NCBI GenBank assembly: GCA_017557925.1
Contig: JAFYWO010000192.1
Location: 1-9,032, forward strand
Length of the DNA stretch: 9,032 nucleotides
Direction of reading: 5' to 3'
DNA from: Alphaproteobacteria bacterium
GTDB taxonomy: Bacteria; Pseudomonadota; Alphaproteobacteria; RF32; CAG-239
Shown: piece by piece, positions 1 through 6,728 of the stretch
Layout: each line of letters starts with the position of its first letter
Position numbering within the stretch: position 1 is the stretch's first letter
Program-made: the position numbers and the translations under genes
Notes under the pieces: model-generated
Seen by the model: only the letters and a program-made list of their open reading frames with translations
Told to the model about the DNA's origin: nothing
Database searches by the model: none

Positions 1-741
1 CAAAAAATACAAAAAGACCCGCAGTTAAATATATTTCAAGAAGAGCTACCTTCATTAAAAGAAGTAAGAGAAGCCTCATGTTTTTGTGACTTATTGGATG
101 ATTTTCGTAAATCAATAGATCCTTATAATGATAATCAGGAAGAATTACCTGAAAAATCATACAGAAAAATTTATGAATATATAAATTATTATCGTCCACA
201 TATAGAACAACAAAATAACATAAATTTGGATTTGTTAGAAAAATCAGCTAAAAGACACTTAAGCGAACATAGGGAAAATATGCTTTTAGAAGAATATAAC
301 AAAGAGGCGCAAGATATTGTAAACTTAAGAAAATACTGTAAAAAGAACAAAAAACAAACATCACCAAGCTATAAACCTTATGAGGAACAGGCTCTTAATT
401 TTTTCAGAAAAATTTTGAATAAAAAAGAAATACAAAAAACTAAACCAACAGTAAAAAAACTGGAAACTTATTCAAATATTATAAATGTTGTAGACTGTCT
501 GCCTGAAGAAAAATATGGAAGAATAGCTAAATATAAGCTTAAAATCAGCATATATGCCAGTATTTCTGATATATGCGCATATTTAGGACCTTCATATTAT
601 TTAGCACGAAAAAATGCTAAACAAGAAATAGAAAAATTTCAAAATGCTATAGATAATGCCCTAAGATACGGAAAAAAGGGAAAAATCACACCTGAAGAAC
701 TAAGAAGAAAACGTCAGATGGAAGAATATTTATACAAATAA
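1..741 (+). CDS. Hypothetical protein, C-terminal part (5' end outside window)
   Basis: The reading frame is open from the first base of the window to a TAA at 739-741, giving 246 visible residues, so the gene begins upstream. An internal TTG at 94 could be mistaken for a start, but it has no Shine-Dalgarno before it and the frame upstream is free of stops. The protein is very hydrophilic, rich in Lys, Glu, Asn and Tyr, and has few cysteines. I see no signal peptide or membrane segment in the visible part. The middle carries a strongly basic stretch (around visible residues 115-130, KKNKK), and the end is helical and charged (PEELRRKRQMEEYLYK). I do not recognise a family or catalytic motif. 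It converges on glgP and shares a terminator hairpin with it, so it is not part of the glycogen gene's transcript. Function unknown. Confidence 0.75.
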   Translation, partial: QKIQKDPQLNIFQEELPSLKEVREASCFCDLLDDFRKSIDPYNDNQEELPEKSYRKIYEYINYYRPHIEQQNNINLDLLEKSAKRHLSEHRENMLLEEYNKEAQDIVNLRKYCKKNKKQTSPSYKPYEEQALNFFRKILNKKEIQKTKPTVKKLETYSNIINVVDCLPEEKYGRIAKYKLKISIYASISDICAYLGPSYYLARKNAKQEIEKFQNAIDNALRYGKKGKITPEELRRKRQMEEYLYK

Positions 742-771
742 AATACCCCTAATTTTCATCAGGGGCATTTT
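740..771. terminator. Bidirectional rho-independent terminator
   Basis: Inverted repeat CCCCT (746-750) / AGGGG (761-765) with a 10-nt loop. After one A-C mismatch it is extended by AAAAT (740-744) against ATTTT (767-771). The flanking A- and T-tracts give a U-run on either strand. It sits exactly between two convergent genes, overlaps the stop codon of the left gene, and can end both that transcript and glgP. Confidence 0.7.
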
Positions 772-790
772 ATTGAAATATAATCTAAAA

Positions 791-3298
791 TTATGCAGAT
801 TTACGACAAGGTCTTTCTTTTTTTTCGTTGTTTGTGTCAACGCTTTTAATATTCCAAATTTTATCTGCATATTCCTTAACAGAGCGGTCGCTTGAAAAAT
901 ATCCAACTCTTGCAACGTTGTATATAGTCTTCTTAGCCCATTCTTCTTTGTTTAGATATTCTTTTTCTGCTTCTTTCATAGCTTTATTGAAAGCTTCTAA
1001 ATCAGCTAAAACAAAGAAATAGTCTCTATTAAGCAATTCATCAAATATAGGTTTAAACAATGATGGCATATCTCTTTCGCAAAAAATATTGGAGTTGATA
1101 GCATTCAAAATACGTTTAACATATTCAGATTCTTCATAGATTTTTCTAGGATTATATGTAGGACGCATTTCTTGAATTTTGTCCTCTGTTAATCCGAACA
1201 AGAAGAAGTTTTCAGCTCCAACAGCTTCACGAATCTCAATATTGGCACCATCATAAGTTCCGACAGTCAAAGCTCCATTCAAAGCAAATTTCATATTACC
1301 TGTTCCTGAAGCTTCAAATCCAGCAGTAGAAATTTGTAAACTTACATCTGCAGCAGGAATCAATACTTCAGCAACAGAAACCTTATAATCTGGAATAAAT
1401 ACAACTTTCAAAGCTTCTCCAACCCTGTTGTCGTTGTTAACAACATTTGCAACATTATTGATTAACTTAATAACTAACTTTGCAAAAGTATAAGAAGGAG
1501 CAGCCTTTCCAGCAAAAATATATGTTTTAGGACATGTTGGTCTGATATTATCACGAACAATAGCCAAATACTCGCCAATAACCTGAAGAATTGCCATTAA
1601 TTGACGTTTATATTCATGAATACGTTTTGCTTGCACCACAAACATAGAGTTTGTTGTAACAGCAACATTTGTGCGTTTAAATATTTCATGACGTAATAAT
1701 TCTTTGTTACCCTTTTTTATCTTGATAAAGCGTTTAACGAATTCTTCGTCATTCGTAAAATCACTGATTTTTTCAAGCAACTCAAGGTTAGCAATCCAGT
1801 CTTTACCTATTTTATCAGAAATCAGATTCGCCAAACTTGTGTTAGCATGCAAAAGCCAACGACGAGGGGTAATGCCATTAGTAATATTGGTAAACTTTTC
1901 TGGCCATAAAGCATAAAATTCAGGAACTAAAGATGTTTTAATCAATTCAGAGTGAATTTTTGCCACACCATTAACAGAGAAAGAACCAACAATAGATAAA
2001 TTAGCCATACGAATAATTTGGTTATCACCTTCACCAGAAACAATAGAAACAGTATTTAATCTAGGGTCATTTTCACCAAATTTCTCACGAGCAAATTCCA
2101 TAAATCTTCTGTTAATTTCGTAAATAATTTGAAGATGACGAGGTAACATGTGTGAAAAATATTTTACCGGCCAAGTTTCTAACGCCTCAGGCAACAAAGT
2201 ATGGTTTGTATATGCAAATACTTTTGTAACAATACTCCATGCAACGTCCCACTCTTGTCCATACACGTCTAACAATAATCTCATCATTTCAACAATAGCC
2301 AAAGCAGGATGTGTGTCGTTTAATTGAATACAAATCTCATTTGGCAATTTATCAAAATCATTACTTTTTTCCAAAAATCTTCTGAAAATATCTTGAATAG
2401 CACAAGAAACAAAGAAATATTGTTGAGATAATCTTAAAGCTTTACCGGATTCTATTGCATCAGAAGGATACAAAACTTTAGAAATGGATTCTGTTTTGAT
2501 TTTATCTTCAACAGCTTCAATGTAGCCACCATTGTTAAAAATATCCAAATCAAATTCTTCATTGGTTTTAGCAGAAAATAATCTTAAATAGTTAACGGAT
2601 TTACCATTATAACCGACAATAGGAAAGTCATAAGGAATACCATAAAGAGTGTGAGTATTAGCCCACACATAAGTATCTTTTCCGTTTGCATCTTTATAAG
2701 TTTCTACGTTACCAAACATAGGAACGATAGCCTGTCTTTCCGGTCTTGCTAGTTCCCACGGAGAAAAATCAGAAAACCAATTATCTGCTTGTTCAACTTG
2801 CCAACCGTTTTCAAATTTCTGTTTAAATAATCCAAATTGATAGTTGATACCATATCCAAATCCAGGCAATCCCAAAGAAGCCATAGAGTCTAAATAACAA
2901 GCAGCCAATCTTCCCAAGCCGCCATTGCCAAGCGCAGGGTCGTATTCTGTATCAAAAATTTCATCTAAAGAAAAATCAGGAAAATCATCAAGCTTAATAT
3001 CTTTTAAAAGATTATATAAACCTAAATTATGTAGATTATTTTCTAAAGAACGGCCAATTAAATATTCAATAGAAAGATAATAAACCCTTTTTGCAGATTT
3101 TTCATTGTAACGAGAGATAGTGCTATACATCTCGTCCATAGCAAATTCTCTAACAGCCAAAGAAATAGCATATAAAGCCTCTTCTTTGGTTAATTCGCAA
3201 ACTCTCTTACCTATAAAATACTTAATATAGTGTTCTATAGACAATTTTAATCTTGCTTTTTTTATCTCATCACTAATTTCTAAGTTGCTTTTTTTCAA
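791..3298 (-). CDS. glgP: Glycogen/starch (alpha-glucan) phosphorylase
   Basis: Cytosolic GT35-family enzyme that releases glucose-1-phosphate from alpha-1,4-glucan ends using inorganic phosphate and PLP. From the TTG start it is 835 residues, the normal family length. The N-terminal half has YYLSIEYLIGR (about residues 74-83) and DPALGNGGLGRLAACYLDSMA (about 120-140). The C-terminal half has QAKRIHEYKRQ (about 556-566) and the PLP-site signature EASGTGNMKFALN (662-674), whose Lys670 should form the Schiff base. QLNDTHPAL is also intact. A frame extension to a GTG at 3334 adds 12 residues but has no Shine-Dalgarno. The TTG at 3298-3296 has GGGAG 7 nt upstream, so I prefer it. No other glycogen genes are in the window, and the gene is monocistronic, divergent from tolC. 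The tail (last about 15 residues) is short, charged and unconserved. The family call is secure; substrate preference (glycogen or maltodextrin) cannot be read from sequence. Confidence 0.97.
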   Translation of the reverse strand: MKKSNLEISDEIKKARLKLSIEHYIKYFIGKRVCELTKEEALYAISLAVREFAMDEMYSTISRYNEKSAKRVYYLSIEYLIGRSLENNLHNLGLYNLLKDIKLDDFPDFSLDEIFDTEYDPALGNGGLGRLAACYLDSMASLGLPGFGYGINYQFGLFKQKFENGWQVEQADNWFSDFSPWELARPERQAIVPMFGNVETYKDANGKDTYVWANTHTLYGIPYDFPIVGYNGKSVNYLRLFSAKTNEEFDLDIFNNGGYIEAVEDKIKTESISKVLYPSDAIESGKALRLSQQYFFVSCAIQDIFRRFLEKSNDFDKLPNEICIQLNDTHPALAIVEMMRLLLDVYGQEWDVAWSIVTKVFAYTNHTLLPEALETWPVKYFSHMLPRHLQIIYEINRRFMEFAREKFGENDPRLNTVSIVSGEGDNQIIRMANLSIVGSFSVNGVAKIHSELIKTSLVPEFYALWPEKFTNITNGITPRRWLLHANTSLANLISDKIGKDWIANLELLEKISDFTNDEEFVKRFIKIKKGNKELLRHEIFKRTNVAVTTNSMFVVQAKRIHEYKRQLMAILQVIGEYLAIVRDNIRPTCPKTYIFAGKAAPSYTFAKLVIKLINNVANVVNNDNRVGEALKVVFIPDYKVSVAEVLIPAADVSLQISTAGFEASGTGNMKFALNGALTVGTYDGANIEIREAVGAENFFLFGLTEDKIQEMRPTYNPRKIYEESEYVKRILNAINSNIFCERDMPSLFKPIFDELLNRDYFFVLADLEAFNKAMKEAEKEYLNKEEWAKKTIYNVARVGYFSSDRSVKEYADKIWNIKSVDTNNEKKERPCRKSA

Positions 3299-3304
3299 AA
3301 CACT

Positions 3305-3311
3305 TCTCCCT
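3305..3311 (-). promoter_or_regulatory. Ribosome binding site deciding the glgP start
   Basis: AGGGAGA on the minus strand, with a 7-nt spacer from GGGAG to a TTG at 3298-3296. It lies inside the alternative longer frame, which begins at a GTG (3334) preceded by the AT-rich AGTATAGTTGT with no purine-rich SD. This makes TTG the more probable initiation codon. Confidence 0.6.
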
Positions 3312-3334
3312 AAATTACATACTTTACTATTCAC

Positions 3335-3481
3335 ACAACTATACTAAAAATGTTTGAATTTTCGTTAATAATATAAGACTATTTAAAAAAATAAAAATGC
3401 CGGTTGGTAGTTTTTTAATAATTTAATGCTATAAAACACTAAGAAATTTAATTTTATTTTTAGAAGAAGAAGGGTTTAAAA
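3335..3481. promoter_or_regulatory. Divergent glgP/tolC intergenic region with candidate tolC promoter
   Basis: About 150 nt of AT-rich DNA between two divergently read genes, which must hold at least the start regions of both. For tolC the best candidate is an extended -10, TGC-TATAAA (3427-3435), with a poor TTGGTA (3404-3409) upstream at a long 20-nt spacing. For glgP, TATAGT on the minus strand (3338-3343) is a possible -10, but I find no convincing -35. The tolC Shine-Dalgarno is AGAAGGG (3468-3474), 7 nt before its ATG. I see no clear operator palindrome or riboswitch. The promoter assignments are weak because of the base composition. Confidence 0.35.
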
Positions 3482-4852
3482 ATGAAAAAAATAGGGTTAT
3501 TGACCGCACTATTGACAATATCATCTACATTATCGGCTAATGCTGATTCTTTAGAAACTGCATTAGCAAAAGCTTATGAATATAATCCAACACTAAAGTC
3601 CGCAAGAGCTTATGTTAGCGCTATAGATGAAAATGTGGCATTGGCTAAGTCTGGCTTTCGTCCTACCTTAACAATAGACGGAGGATATGGAGAAACAAAT
3701 ATTAGTTCCAATGCTAAAATAAATAATATTGAAGAAAAAGAAGTAGACGGCTATAAAGGCAATATATCAGCTACAGTTTCTCAACCGATATTTAGCGGTT
3801 TTAAAACCATAAACTCTGTTAGTTCAGCAAAAAGTTATGCTAAAGCAGCTAGAGCAAATCTTATGGAAGTAGAACAAAATGTTTTGCTTAGTGCTTCTAT
3901 AGCATATTTGGATGTAATGAGAGATGGGGCTATTGTAAAACTACAAAAAAATAATGAAAATCTCTTAAAAAAAGAATTGGAAGAAACTCGTGAGCGTTTT
4001 AAAGTAGGAGAAGTAACTACTACTGATATATCACAAGCCGAGGCAAGTTTTGCTTCTGCACAATCACAACGTATTTCTGCCGAAGGAAATCTTGAAGCCT
4101 CAAAAGCGGTTTATGAGCAAATAATAGGAACATCACCAAAAGATATAAATAACCCAAAAGAAATAGAAAAACTTTTTCCCAAAAACATGGAAGAAGCTTT
4201 AAAATATGCTCAAAGCAATAACTATACTCTAACGGTTGCCAAGCAAACTCTAAAAGCAAAAAATTATGATGTGAAAATTAACAAAGGAGATCTCCTTCCT
4301 TCCGTAAATGCTTATGCTACTGCCGGAAGATTAAAAAACGAAAACTACATTTATGATAAAAATCCAACATCAGACAGTGTAGAAGTCGGTGTAAATTTCT
4401 CAATGCCGCTATATAATGCAGGTTCAAGTCGTGCAAAAATTCGCCAAAGCAAATACTATCAATGGCAAGCAAGAGAAGATTTAATGAAAGCAGAAGACAA
4501 GCTTCGTTCAGATATCACAAGTTATTGGGAATATTTAAGTGCAAACAAAGCAAAAATAGATTCGGTAAAAGCTCAAATAAAAGCTTATCAGGTTGCTCTT
4601 GATGGCGTAAGAGAAGAACAAGCTCTTGGAAATCGCACAGTCTTGGATGTATTGAATCAATATCAATATTTACTAAATTCAGAAGTAGAAGAAGTAACCA
4701 CTCGCCATAACTATTATGTTTCAGGTTTAAGTCTGCTTCAAGCAATGGGCAAATTAACCGCAAAAGAGTTGAAATTAGATGTTGATTTATATGATGCATC
4801 TGCTAAATATAAAGAAACAAAGTCTAAATGGTTATCAACATCTGTTGATTAA
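3482..4852 (+). CDS. tolC: TolC family outer membrane efflux/type I secretion protein
   Basis: Outer-membrane channel subunit expected to form a trimeric beta-barrel with a periplasmic alpha-helical tunnel, docking with inner-membrane RND, ABC or MFS exporters. The 456 residues begin with a Sec signal peptide (MKK, hydrophobic core, probable cleavage after SANA at residue 21). Two homologous OEP halves follow. Each has a barrel-entry motif (QPIFSGFKT at 101-109; SMPLYNAGSSRAKI at 307-320) and a helical-tip motif (RFKVGEVTTTDISQAEA at 172-188; ALGNRTVLDVLNQ at about 381-393). The C-terminal tail ending LYDASAKY...KSKW is of the type seen in alphaproteobacterial TolC. The start ATG has AGAAGGG 7 nt upstream. 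No membrane-fusion protein or inner-membrane transporter is adjacent, so the partner pumps must be elsewhere and the substrate cannot be inferred. A small gene follows 19 nt after the stop. Confidence 0.95.
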   Translation: MKKIGLLTALLTISSTLSANADSLETALAKAYEYNPTLKSARAYVSAIDENVALAKSGFRPTLTIDGGYGETNISSNAKINNIEEKEVDGYKGNISATVSQPIFSGFKTINSVSSAKSYAKAARANLMEVEQNVLLSASIAYLDVMRDGAIVKLQKNNENLLKKELEETRERFKVGEVTTTDISQAEASFASAQSQRISAEGNLEASKAVYEQIIGTSPKDINNPKEIEKLFPKNMEEALKYAQSNNYTLTVAKQTLKAKNYDVKINKGDLLPSVNAYATAGRLKNENYIYDKNPTSDSVEVGVNFSMPLYNAGSSRAKIRQSKYYQWQAREDLMKAEDKLRSDITSYWEYLSANKAKIDSVKAQIKAYQVALDGVREEQALGNRTVLDVLNQYQYLLNSEVEEVTTRHNYYVSGLSLLQAMGKLTAKELKLDVDLYDASAKYKETKSKWLSTSVD

Positions 4853-4858
4853 CGAAAA

Positions 4859-4865
4859 AAGGAAG
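4859..4865 (+). promoter_or_regulatory. Ribosome binding site deciding the start of the 79-residue ORF
   Basis: AAGGAAG, 7-13 nt after the tolC stop. It ends 6 nt before the ATG at 4872 but directly abuts an earlier in-frame ATG at 4866. This makes 4872 the likely start and excludes longer versions of the frame that run back into tolC. Confidence 0.6.
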
Positions 4866-4871
4866 ATGCTA

Positions 4872-5111
4872 ATGTTCAATACTAACAAAGAAGATGATTT
4901 AGCAAAAATTATCAGTCAAACATCATTTGATGCAAGAGCCAAAAAACAAAGAGAAAAATATTGTGTTCGTGATTATAGCGGAGATGTATTTGAACTCACA
5001 TCAGATATGTTAGTAAAAGACCATTATTTTGATCCTAATGATAAAGACAGTTTGTCTGCAACAGCAGAGTGTATTTTAAGAAAATACGAAAAACTTCTTT
5101 CAATAAAATAG
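4872..5111 (+). CDS. Small hypothetical protein downstream of tolC
   Basis: A 79-residue, charged, soluble protein with no signal peptide or membrane segment, containing only two cysteines (31 and 67). The frame extends upstream into tolC, but the AAGGAAG ribosome site points to the ATG at 4872. The N-terminal third is helical and basic (DARAKKQREKY, 20-30), the middle holds RDYSGDVFELTSDM (33-46), and the end is helical (ATAECILRKYEKLL). Many alphaproteobacteria carry a PopZ-like DUF2497 gene next to tolC, but I do not see the PopZ N-terminal helix pattern here, so I do not assign it. It starts 19 nt after tolC with no terminator between, so it is probably co-transcribed with tolC. The hairpin just after its stop ends the transcript. 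Function unknown. Confidence 0.75.
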   Translation: MFNTNKEDDLAKIISQTSFDARAKKQREKYCVRDYSGDVFELTSDMLVKDHYFDPNDKDSLSATAECILRKYEKLLSIK

Positions 5112-5113
5112 AT

Positions 5114-5141
5114 AAAAGTGGGTTGACAGCCCACTTTTTTT
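5114..5141. terminator. Bidirectional rho-independent terminator
   Basis: Perfect 9-bp inverted repeat AAAAGTGGG (5114-5122) / CCCACTTTT (5130-5138) around a 7-nt loop, TTGACAG. A T-run to 5141 follows on the plus strand and TTTTATC on the minus strand. It lies between the stop of the 79-residue gene and the stop of the convergent comF (5140-5142), whose TAA it overlaps. It can therefore end both the tolC and the SUF operon transcripts. Confidence 0.85.
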
Positions 5142-5865
5142 AACAAACTTTTGCAATAGTTAATGTATCAACAGATAAAGCTCCTGCTTTCAATAAAACC
5201 TTTGCGCATTCATTTAAAGTTGCACCAGTTGTATAAACATCATCAATCAAAAGTATTCTTTTTCCTTTTATTTTATCTTTATCAATTACAACAAAAGCGC
5301 CTTTAACATTTTTTCTTCTTTTGTTTTTTCCCGTGCATTTAACCTGTGGAATTGTTTTTTTACACTTTTTAAGGCAATCAAATAAAACAGATATGTTTTT
5401 TCTTTTTGCTAATTCTTTAGCTAAAATTGCAGATTGATTATATTTTCTTTCAAAAACTCTCGTATAATGTAAAGGAATAGGCAAAATCAAATCCACTCCT
5501 TCTTCAAATATATCTTTTCCGGCAATTTCAAGCCAGTTAACAAGAAGGTTTTTACTTTCCAAGTGGTCTAAAAACTTAAAATCAAGTATTATTTTTTTTG
5601 AATATGTATCATACTCAACCATAGATCTTGATATTCTAAAAATATTTTTGTTTTTTGGGTTAAGGCAGTTCATACATAAAAAATTATTATCCTTAATTGT
5701 TTTGGCTAAAGGTGTTCCGCATTTATGGCAATAAGGCAGTGTAATAAAATTAATATTAGAAAAGCAATCTTTGCACAGACCATTGTCATTATTAATTACT
5801 TTTCCGCAAACTAAACACCTCGGAGGTAATATAAAATCAATAATATTTTTAAAAACACCAAGCAT
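5140..5865 (-). CDS. comF: ComF family phosphoribosyltransferase-like protein
   Basis: A 241-residue cytoplasmic protein with the two-part ComF layout. The N-terminal half is a double zinc ribbon with four CxxC pairs at Cys17/20, 31/34, 46/49 and 64/67. The C-terminal half is a type I phosphoribosyltransferase fold with ILPIPLH (about 127-133), the RxFERxYNQS stretch (136-145) and the PRPP-binding loop ILLIDDVYTTGAT (204-216). The length is normal. In competent bacteria ComF is needed for uptake or processing of transforming DNA, and in others its role is unclear. Its ATG overlaps the sucD-like stop by one base (TAATG) and has no convincing Shine-Dalgarno, so translation is probably coupled to the gene before it. 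It is the last gene of the operon. No other competence genes are visible. The family call is firm; a competence role is only inferred. Confidence 0.93.
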   Translation of the reverse strand: MLGVFKNIIDFILPPRCLVCGKVINNDNGLCKDCFSNINFITLPYCHKCGTPLAKTIKDNNFLCMNCLNPKNKNIFRISRSMVEYDTYSKKIILDFKFLDHLESKNLLVNWLEIAGKDIFEEGVDLILPIPLHYTRVFERKYNQSAILAKELAKRKNISVLFDCLKKCKKTIPQVKCTGKNKRRKNVKGAFVVIDKDKIKGKRILLIDDVYTTGATLNECAKVLLKAGALSVDTLTIAKVC

Positions 5866-6728
5866 TATTTTAATAGCTCATACTTTAAGGCTTGAATACT
5901 ATCAACAATAGTTATTCCTGCATTCTTAAATACTTCTCTTTTTTTGTATGTTTCAATTATTCCGTTGCAAATAATTTCAGATGCAATGCCATCAAAACGA
6001 GATAAAGCCGTAGGGTCATCAACCATTAGAGCAATAAACTTTTTCTTATTATCTAAACCGGCATATTTATAAGCTAAATCCAACTCATAATTTCCATCAA
6101 TTCCGCCAATTAAAATAATTACATCTGTTTTTTCGTCATTATTGAATTTTTCAATAATTTCACCATATCCCGTTCCGACAATAAAATCATCTCCGAGACC
6201 GACAATAGTTGATTGCCCGATTCCTATTTTATTTAATTCCCAAACAACCTCATAAGTCAATGTAGATGATCTTGAGATTATACCAATATTTCCGGCTTTT
6301 TGAAAGCTATCCGGAAAAATACCTAAATATGCTTCGCTTGGAGTTATTACCCCCGGTGTGTTTGGTCCGATAAGTATAGTTTTTGATTTTAATAAGCGTT
6401 GCCTTATTTCCATCATATCAGCAATAGAGATACCTGAAGTAATCACTACAACAATATCAAGTTCGGCATCAATAGCTTCAATAATTGCTTTTTTTGCAGA
6501 TTTTGCAGGAACAAATACAACAGAAACCGTTGCTTTTGTTTTTTCAACAGCTTCTTTAACTGTTTCAAACAATGGAACACCCAAATGAAAATCTTCTCTT
6601 TTATTAGGAACAACACCTGCAACAACTTTTGTTCCGTATTTCATAGCCCTTTGGATATGAAACGATGCTTGAGCACCTGTAATACCTTGCACTAATACTT
6701 TTGTTTTTTTATCAATCAAAATAGACAT
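5865..6728 (-). CDS. sucD: Succinyl-CoA synthetase alpha-subunit homologue lacking the active-site histidine
   Basis: A 287-residue protein that aligns end to end with bacterial SucD (E. coli 289). The N-terminus MSILIDKKTKVLVQGITGAQ, the TPGVITP stretch (124-130), SRSSTLTYE (152-160) and the C-terminus are all recognisable. In SucD the alpha subunit binds CoA and carries the histidine that is transiently phosphorylated. Here that chemistry is missing. The usual GHAGA loop is replaced by RFDGIASEII (244-253) with no histidine. MIGEIGG reads LIGGIDG (206-212), losing the glutamate known as Glu208-alpha in E. coli. GPNCPG is GPNTPG (121-126), GGTTHLG is REDFHLG (44-50), and GGDPIPG is GDDFIVG (179-185). 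The frame is continuous, so this is not a simple frameshift. It has a strong Shine-Dalgarno and overlaps the sucC-like stop. It may be a repurposed or inactive ligase subunit; classical synthetase activity is doubtful. Confidence 0.9.
   Translation of the reverse strand: MSILIDKKTKVLVQGITGAQASFHIQRAMKYGTKVVAGVVPNKREDFHLGVPLFETVKEAVEKTKATVSVVFVPAKSAKKAIIEAIDAELDIVVVITSGISIADMMEIRQRLLKSKTILIGPNTPGVITPSEAYLGIFPDSFQKAGNIGIISRSSTLTYEVVWELNKIGIGQSTIVGLGDDFIVGTGYGEIIEKFNNDEKTDVIILIGGIDGNYELDLAYKYAGLDNKKKFIALMVDDPTALSRFDGIASEIICNGIIETYKKREVFKNAGITIVDSIQALKYELLK

Noticed and set aside
94..741. A complete 215-residue gene starting at TTG 94
   Set aside because: The same frame is open to base 1 with no stop, and the TTG has no Shine-Dalgarno. 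A 5'-truncated longer gene is more likely.
3395..3420. Possible terminator or operator at GCCGGTTGGTAGTTTTTT
   Set aside because: The T-run looks terminator-like, but no stable stem precedes it. CCGG alone is too short to call an operator.
4020..4799. Minus-strand ORFs of 79 and 94 codons inside tolC
   Set aside because: They are leucine-rich shadow frames antisense to a well-supported coding sequence, with no ribosome site or family likeness.
4779..4871. Longer version of the 79-residue protein starting inside tolC
   Set aside because: The extension overlaps the conserved tolC C-terminus in another frame and lacks a ribosome site. AAGGAAG points to the ATG at 4872.
4872..5111. PopZ-like (DUF2497) protein, expected beside alphaproteobacterial tolC
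   Set aside because: The N-terminal helix pattern and proline-rich acidic linker of PopZ are absent from this short sequence.
5940..6020. Loss of the SucD phosphohistidine explained by a frameshift or sequencing error
   Set aside because: The frame stays aligned with SucD on both sides of the missing GHAGA loop, up to the last residues. Several other hallmark positions well away from it are also changed, so one indel cannot explain it.
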